Assembly: GCA_964461295.1 (NCBI GenBank)
Contig: CAYWTX010000479.1
Coordinates: forward strand, 1 to 36,757
Reading direction: 5' to 3'
Source: CAYWTX01 sp964461295
GTDB taxonomy: Bacteria; Planctomycetota; Phycisphaerae; SM23-33
Length of the DNA: 36,757 nt
This document shows positions 32,286 through 36,757 of the stretch, piece after piece (position 1 is the first letter of the stretch; the number at the start of each line of letters is the position of its first letter). Under the pieces are notes generated by a model. It was not told the origin of the DNA. It worked only from the letters and a program-made list of their open reading frames with translations, and made no database searches. The position numbers and the translations under genes are program-made.

Positions 32286-33464
32286 GTGCGCAGAACCATC
32301 ATCTGGATCTTCCTGGCCGCGGCCATCCTGGCCCCGGCCGCGGCGGTGGCGCTCTGGTGGCGTGACTATGAGGCCCGCCAGGTCCGCACGCACACGGTTG
32401 ATGCGGGCAACGTGCTGGCCGGCGTGACGGTCTCCGGAACGGTCCGCAGCAGGCAGCAGGAGGCCGTGGCGGCCGAGGTGATCGGCGCCGTCAAGGCCAT
32501 CCTCGCCAAGGAGGGCCAGGCCGTCACCGAGGGCCAGGTCCTCATCCAGCTCGACGACAGCGTCGTGGCGGCCGAGATCGTCAAGGCACGCGCCAGCGCC
32601 GAAGTGGCCGCTCAGCAGCTTGCCGAGTACCGCGCCGGCCCGCGGAAAGGCGAGATCGAGAAGGCCGAGACGCAGGTGGCTCGAGCCGAGGCCCAGTTCG
32701 CCTACGCCGACAAGAACCACGCCAACATCCTCAAGATGGCACGAACGGGCAACGCCACCGAGTTGGAGATCCAGCTTGCCGAGAGCGAGCTTAACCGCGC
32801 GAAGGCTGATGTCGCCTGGGCCAAGGTCACCGTCAGTCTGCTGCGATCCGGGACCCGGGAGGAACAGGTCGCTCGAGCGCAGGCGGAGGTCGACCTGGCC
32901 AAGGGCGAACAGGCGCGGCTGGAGGCCCTCCGCCAGAAGTACGCCCTGCGAGCCGCCCACGCGGGCATCGTGACGCTGCGGAAGGTCAACGCCGGCGAGG
33001 TCGTGGCGCCCGGGCAGGTGCTTCTGCGAATCGACAGCGTCGAGGACCTGGAAATCCGCGCCCAGGTCCAGGAAAGCCAACTCCTCGGCGTCAAGCCCGG
33101 CGGGCCGGCCCGCGTCCTGGCCGACGCGTATCCCGATGCTCCGCTGGAGGCCGTCGTGGGCAAGACGCTGCCCCGCGTCGATCCCGAGCAGGGGACTATC
33201 GCCGTCCTGCTGACGCTGACCAAGCCCCCGCCGGTGGTCCTGATGGACGGCATGGCCGTGGACATCGCCCTCATCGGCGAGGAAGCCAAGGGGGTCGTTC
33301 GCGTCCCGGGCGAGGCCATCCACGGCAAGGGCGACGCCGCTTACGTGTGGGTCCGGCAGGGGGCCTCGTTTGTCCGGCGGCCCGTCGCCGCCGGGATCAC
33401 CGACGGGTACTGGGTCGAGGTCAAGTCGGGCCTCAAGCGCGGACAGGTCGTGCGGCTACCCTGA
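32286..33464 (+). CDS. HlyD/DevB-like periplasmic adaptor of ABC exporter
   Basis: The 392-aa membrane-fusion protein starts with a membrane helix (TIIWIFLAAAILAPAAAVAL) and continues in the periplasm. A lipoyl-like half (VTVSGTVRSRQQEAVAAEVI, AKEGQAVTEGQVLIQLDDS) is followed by a long alpha-helical hairpin (~100-210, e.g. EKAETQVARAEAQFAYADKN and ELNRAKADVAWAKVTVSLLR). The second lipoyl half follows (YALRAAHAGIVTLRKVNAGE, VVAPGQVLLRIDSVEDLEIR), then beta-barrel and membrane-proximal domains. It would link the inner-membrane transporter to an outer-membrane channel such as TolC, which is not encoded here. The start codon is GTG with gagg upstream. The following permease begins 12 nt after the stop, so it is the first gene of a three-gene operon. 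Confidence 0.9.
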   Translation: MRRTIIWIFLAAAILAPAAAVALWWRDYEARQVRTHTVDAGNVLAGVTVSGTVRSRQQEAVAAEVIGAVKAILAKEGQAVTEGQVLIQLDDSVVAAEIVKARASAEVAAQQLAEYRAGPRKGEIEKAETQVARAEAQFAYADKNHANILKMARTGNATELEIQLAESELNRAKADVAWAKVTVSLLRSGTREEQVARAQAEVDLAKGEQARLEALRQKYALRAAHAGIVTLRKVNAGEVVAPGQVLLRIDSVEDLEIRAQVQESQLLGVKPGGPARVLADAYPDAPLEAVVGKTLPRVDPEQGTIAVLLTLTKPPPVVLMDGMAVDIALIGEEAKGVVRVPGEAIHGKGDAAYVWVRQGASFVRRPVAAGITDGYWVEVKSGLKRGQVVRLP

Positions 33465-33476
33465 CGGAGGCCACCG

Positions 33477-34730
33477 GTGGCGCTGCCCTACGAGCTGCAT
33501 CTTGCCTACCACAACCTGTCGCGCCACCCGTCGCAGACCGCCGGCATGGTCGTCGGGCTTGCGCTGGCCGTGCTTGTGATGGTCTACATCCCCAGCACCA
33601 TGTCCAGCTTCTACGACGACATGATCGACCGGACGGTGGAGCAGAACTCTCCCCACGTGACGGTCTGGCCGCGAGAGAGGCAGAAAGGGCAGATGGCCCA
33701 GGCCCTTCGCGACGAGCAGGGCGAGGAAGCGATCATCGCGCTGGCCGACCGGACCGATCCCCGAACCCGCAACATCAACGGCTACCATGCCCTGACGGCC
33801 CGCGTCGCCGCCACCCCCGGCGTGGTGGCCGTGGCGAGCTTCGTCAGCGGCAACGGCACCATCAGCCGCGGGCGCGTCACCCTGGGCATCACCATCGAGG
33901 GGGTGGACTTCGCCCAATACGGACGCGTCGTCAACGTCGCCAAGCACTTCCCCGGCCAGCGCCTGCCGCAACTGGGGCCCTCCGACGTGGCCATCGGCTT
34001 CCGCATGGCCGAGAAGCTCGGCGTCCACGTCGGCCAGCAGATTCACATTTCCACGCCCGCGGTCCAGCGGCTGGCACGAGTCAGGGAGATCTTCCAGTCC
34101 GGCTACTATGAGAAGGACCTGCACCACGCCTACGTGCCGCTCCAGTCGGCCCAGCGGCTCTTCCAGATGGGCAACGAAGTGTCGGGCCTGGCGGCACGAT
34201 GCAACGGCCTCCACGACGCGCCGCCGGTCGGCGCGGCCCTGCGCGACCGCGTCGCCATGAAGGTCCGCAACTGGCGAGACGACAACGCCGCGCTGCTCAC
34301 CGAGATCGCCACCGTCCAGCGCGTGACGTTCTTCATCAACCTCCTCGTGGCGATGGTGGCCTCCGTCGGCATGGCCAGCGTGTTCAGCATGTTCGTGGTC
34401 AACCGGCAGAAGGAACTGGCCATCCTCCGGGCCATGGGCGGCTCGAGGCTCTCGCTTCGCGCCATGCTCCTGATGGAGGCCATGTTCATCTGCGCCGTCG
34501 GGACGTTCATCGGGTTCACCATGGCGCTGGGCGTGATGGCCTACGAGCAGCTGAACCCCTACCAGATATCTGCCGAGACGTACGGGATCGCTTCGTACGC
34601 GACGAACCCGAAGCTTGTGTCGTTCCTGACGGCCGGGGCTCTGGGGTTCTGCACGATGGCGGCCTCGGCGTGGTGGTCGGGACGCCGGGCCGTGAAACTC
34701 AATCCCATCGACGTGATTTTCGGACGCTAG
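33477..34730 (+). CDS. FtsX/MacB-like ABC transporter permease (DevC-like)
   Basis: The 417-aa permease has the MacB/DevC topology: one N-terminal helix (MVVGLALAVLVMVYIPSTM, ~19-38), a large periplasmic domain (~40-280), and three C-terminal helices (FFINLLVAMVASVGMASVFS; MEAMFICAVGTFIGFTMALG; FLTAGALGFCTMAASAWWSG). The FtsX-like cytoplasmic loop NRQKELAILRAMGGSRLSLR, the coupling region to the ATPase, is clear. It carries no ATPase domain itself. It uses a GTG start with a strong ggagg 7 nt upstream. MacB-type systems move substrates from the periplasm outward rather than across the inner membrane. The ATPase gene begins 2 nt after its stop. Confidence 0.9.
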   Translation: MALPYELHLAYHNLSRHPSQTAGMVVGLALAVLVMVYIPSTMSSFYDDMIDRTVEQNSPHVTVWPRERQKGQMAQALRDEQGEEAIIALADRTDPRTRNINGYHALTARVAATPGVVAVASFVSGNGTISRGRVTLGITIEGVDFAQYGRVVNVAKHFPGQRLPQLGPSDVAIGFRMAEKLGVHVGQQIHISTPAVQRLARVREIFQSGYYEKDLHHAYVPLQSAQRLFQMGNEVSGLAARCNGLHDAPPVGAALRDRVAMKVRNWRDDNAALLTEIATVQRVTFFINLLVAMVASVGMASVFSMFVVNRQKELAILRAMGGSRLSLRAMLLMEAMFICAVGTFIGFTMALGVMAYEQLNPYQISAETYGIASYATNPKLVSFLTAGALGFCTMAASAWWSGRRAVKLNPIDVIFGR

Positions 34731-34732
34731 CC

Positions 34733-35455
34733 ATGCTCCTGGTCGTGGACAACGTGACCAAGCAGTTCGCCGGCTCGCCGCCGCTGGTGGTGCTCCACGG
34801 CATCAGTCTGGGCGTCGAGGAGGGGGAGTTTGTCGCCCTGGTGGGGCCCAGCGGCGCGGGCAAGACCACGCTGCTGAACATCGTCTCGACGCTGGACGTC
34901 CCCAGTCGCGGCGCCATCCGGATCGCCGGCGTCGACGTCCACCGTCTCGGCCAGCGCGAACTCAACAAGTTCCGAAGCCGCAACCTGGGCTTCATCTTCC
35001 AGGATGACCTTCTGCTGCCGCACCTGACGGCCTTGGAGAACGTGTCGCTACCGGGGCGCATCGCCAGGATCTCCCGGCGACAGTCTCGGCGGCGAGCCGA
35101 GGAACTCCTGGGGCGGGTGGGCCTGAGCGACCGGATGGAGCACCTCCCGGGGCAGCTTTCCGGCGGCCAGCGCCAGCGGGTCAACCTGGCCAGGGCGTTG
35201 GTGAACAGCCCCGCCCTGCTCCTGGCCGATGAGCCGACGGCCCGGCTTGACCAAGGCACCGGCCGGGGGATCATCCAACTCCTCCAGGAACTCAACGACC
35301 AACTCCGCGTGACGATCCTGATGGTCACCCACGACCACGAGGTTGCCCTTGTCGCCAAGCGGCGGGTGGAGTTCATCGACGGCCGCATCGCCTCCGACCA
35401 ACGGCGGCCTGCCGGCGCCAATGACGAACCTGCCCCTTCCGGGCCCCCGGGATAG
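34733..35455 (+). CDS. ABC exporter ATP-binding protein (LolD/MacB/DevA type)
   Basis: The 240-aa cytoplasmic ATPase powers the adjacent permease. It has Walker A VALVGPSGAGKTTLLNIVST (~37), Q-loop FIFQDDLLLPHLTALENV, signature LSGGQRQRVNLARALVNSP (~143), Walker B ALLLADEPTARLD and the H-loop ILMVTHDHEVALVAKRR. The family normally has 'DEPTGNLD' in this position; here it is DEPTARLD, a small deviation. The C-terminal ~20 residues are Pro/Gly-rich. It starts 2 nt after the permease stop, so translation is probably coupled. The order adaptor-permease-ATPase is the DevBCA order, known for glycolipid export in cyanobacteria, so a lipid-like substrate is possible but unproven. Confidence 0.93.
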   Translation: MLLVVDNVTKQFAGSPPLVVLHGISLGVEEGEFVALVGPSGAGKTTLLNIVSTLDVPSRGAIRIAGVDVHRLGQRELNKFRSRNLGFIFQDDLLLPHLTALENVSLPGRIARISRRQSRRRAEELLGRVGLSDRMEHLPGQLSGGQRQRVNLARALVNSPALLLADEPTARLDQGTGRGIIQLLQELNDQLRVTILMVTHDHEVALVAKRRVEFIDGRIASDQRRPAGANDEPAPSGPPG

Positions 35456-35478
35456 CGATCCTCGCCGGCGGGGCGGCG

Positions 35479-36324
35479 TCACCGGGCCTTGGGCGCGCCC
35501 AACCTCCTGGTGAGGCGCAGCGCCCGCTTGCCCCCCGAGTCGCACAGGCTCGCCGCGAATTTCGGGATGCCCCCGATCCGCACCGTCACCTCGCCGGCCA
35601 GGCCCGTGTCCGTCACCAGCAGGTCGCCCTCGGCCAGCAGCGCCGCGTCGACGGCGTCCACGGCGACGTCCTCGATCGTGGCCGACAGTTCCAGCGGGGC
35701 GGCCGTCGCTCGCGACCGGCCCGGAGGCGGGGCCATCGCCGCGGCCGCCGGGCCGGTCACGCACACGCGCATCATGCCCGCCCGCTCGCCCAGGGCCAGT
35801 TCAAACGTCGCCACGCTCGCGTGCCCGAACTCGCCCGACGGCGCCGTCGTGTCGTCGCACGCCGCCAGAGACGGGCGCGACGGGCCCGGCCACACGCTCA
35901 TCAGCGCCGCCGCGGCCAGGTCCGCCACCCGACGCAGGATGCGCCGCTCAACGGCGGTGAGCTTCCTGTTGACGGTGTCGTCCTCGCAGCCGCCGCCGCC
36001 CAGCAGGGCCTGCACCATGCCGTAGGCCACGGCGCGCGGCAACTCGATGCACAACTCGCCGCCTCCCTCGAAGCCCATCCGGTAGCAGCAACTGGCGTCC
36101 TCGATCGTCGAGGTGAAGATGTCCAGCGGCGAGGCCGTCACCGCCGTCAGACGCGCGCGGAGGTCGCACCCGAGCATTGCCGAGGCGGTTAGGGCGAAAC
36201 CGCGCGGGAAACCTTCCGCCAGCCACCGCATCGCCTCGGGCCGGCCGGAGGAGACGTACCACTCGCCGTATCGTGCGAGTGCGGCGCCGCCGCGGGGCCC
36301 GGATTGTGGACCTTCGTCGTTCAC
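35479..36324 (-). CDS. FliM-like motor-switch family protein
   Basis: The 281-aa protein resembles FliM in its middle domain (MRWLAEGFPRGFALTASAML, CDLRARLTAVTASPLDIFTS, ELCIELPRAVAYGMVQALLG, GGGCEDDTVNRKLTAVERRI LRRVADLAA) and ends with a SpoA/FliN-like beta domain (LELSATIEDVAVDAVDAALL, TDTGLAGEVTVRIGGIPKFA). E. coli FliM is 334 aa. The N-terminal CheY-binding motif (L-x-Q-x-E-I-D-A-L-L) is absent, replaced by a Gly/Arg-rich stretch. No other flagellar or type III secretion genes lie in the window, so a motor role cannot be concluded. It is convergent with the ABC exporter (23-nt gap). The ATG at 36324 is the first reasonable start. Confidence 0.75.
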   Translation of the reverse strand: MNDEGPQSGPRGGAALARYGEWYVSSGRPEAMRWLAEGFPRGFALTASAMLGCDLRARLTAVTASPLDIFTSTIEDASCCYRMGFEGGGELCIELPRAVAYGMVQALLGGGGCEDDTVNRKLTAVERRILRRVADLAAAALMSVWPGPSRPSLAACDDTTAPSGEFGHASVATFELALGERAGMMRVCVTGPAAAAMAPPPGRSRATAAPLELSATIEDVAVDAVDAALLAEGDLLVTDTGLAGEVTVRIGGIPKFAASLCDSGGKRALRLTRRLGAPKAR

Positions 36325-36734
36325 GAGGCTTTCCTTTGCCGGTTCGGCGCGAACTGCGCGCGCCCGTTGGCTGGTCCATCATATCGGGTTGGGACGCCGA
36401 AACGCTTGACCGAATCCTGCACAGGCGTGAGGGGAATTCCTGGCCCTGGGCGAGGACCTGTTCAGCCCAAGGGGCTGAGGGAATGAAGCCCAGGGCAACG
36501 CTCTGGGGGGTGGGCCGTATTGGCGGCAAGCCCTGAAGGGCGAAATAGGCCGTTGCCCGGGCGGGCAGTTCCTGCGCCGTTTCAGGGCTTGTTGCTTTCC
36601 TCCCTCTTAGCCCCGCAGGGGCGTCGAGGATCTAGACATAATGGATTGACCTGCCCCAGTCTCAAGGCCGTGGGTTACGCTTTGGCCAGCGTGTTGCCGG
36701 TCAGAGGCAGAGCCACATTGAGAAGGAGCAGGTC
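36325..36734. repeat. Hairpin-repeat region after FliM-like gene
   Basis: This 410-nt stretch has no gene. It holds another copy of the hairpin repeat family: 36461-36507 (ttcagcccaaggggctgagg, then gcccagggcaacgctctggg), an aagccctgaagggcg arm (36528-36542) with its partner cgccgtttcagggctt (36575-36590), and a 28-nt end (36603-36630) that is the exact reverse complement of 18877-18904. The unit order is the same as in the half-element at 12665-12793. Confidence 0.8.
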
Positions 36735-36757
36735 ATGCAGGAGTCTACCGTTCACGT
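36735..36757 (+). CDS. Possible start of a further gene, cut by the window edge
   Basis: An ATG at 36735 is preceded by gaaggagcaggtc, a good Shine-Dalgarno, and opens MQESTVH before the window ends. Only seven codons are visible. The opening is compatible with a transposase of the IS110 kind, but that is a guess from seven residues. It could equally be another gene or none. Confidence 0.3.

Overview
The window looks like a chromosomal segment of a high-GC, Gram-negative-type bacterium, most likely a planctomycete (Phycisphaerae-like). The evidence is a PEP-CTERM/exosortase system, FeeM-like acyltransferases of the exosortase-associated type, very large TPR proteins, secreted heparinase-type lyases, a peptidylarginine-deiminase-type protein, and GC-rich hairpin repeats of a style common in planctomycetes. 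This assignment is an inference from gene content. No rRNA, tRNA or CRISPR array was recognised.

Layout. Positions 1-398 hold the N-terminus of GMP synthase (minus strand), followed by a MITE-like nested inverted repeat (512-657). From 688 to 6804, two large secreted heparinase II/III-like proteins point away from each other, with a small Rho-N/SAP-like protein between them. At 6854-7600 there is an envelope LTXXQ (Spy/CpxP-like) protein. Positions 7795-12402 form a surface-sugar island: wecB-type UDP-GlcNAc 2-epimerase on the minus strand, and divergently a CMP-nonulosonate synthetase, a NeuB-like synthase fused to a cupin, and a HAD-like phosphatase. Positions 12436-13080 are a non-coding, multiply nested palindromic repeat. 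A secreted PAD/agmatine-deiminase-like protein and a probably 5'-truncated ISKra4-like transposase follow.

Positions 16050-31685 are the core of the window, an exosortase island. It contains a PEP-CTERM substrate protein, an XrtA-type polysaccharide deacetylase, a 1555-aa membrane-anchored TPR protein and an exosortase-EpsI fusion, all on the minus strand. Divergent from these are an ExeA-like AAA ATPase and a tail-anchored coiled-coil protein on the plus strand. Next, on the minus strand, is a four-gene block (a 132-aa protein with a possible receiver-like fold, two paralogous FeeM-like N-acyltransferases and a 63-aa protein). It is preceded by a well-formed sigma-54 (-24/-12) promoter and by dyads placed like an upstream activating sequence. 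Directly upstream of that sits a sigma-54 activator that has only an AAA+ domain and a Fis-type HTH. Together this suggests a locally controlled acyl-amino-acid (lipid or signal) synthesis operon attached to a protein-sorting/exopolysaccharide locus.

Positions 32286-35455 encode a three-gene adaptor/permease/ATPase exporter in DevBCA/MacB style, which could export a lipid or peptide. The window closes with an orphan FliM-like protein, another copy of the hairpin repeat family, and a possible start of a further gene at the very edge.
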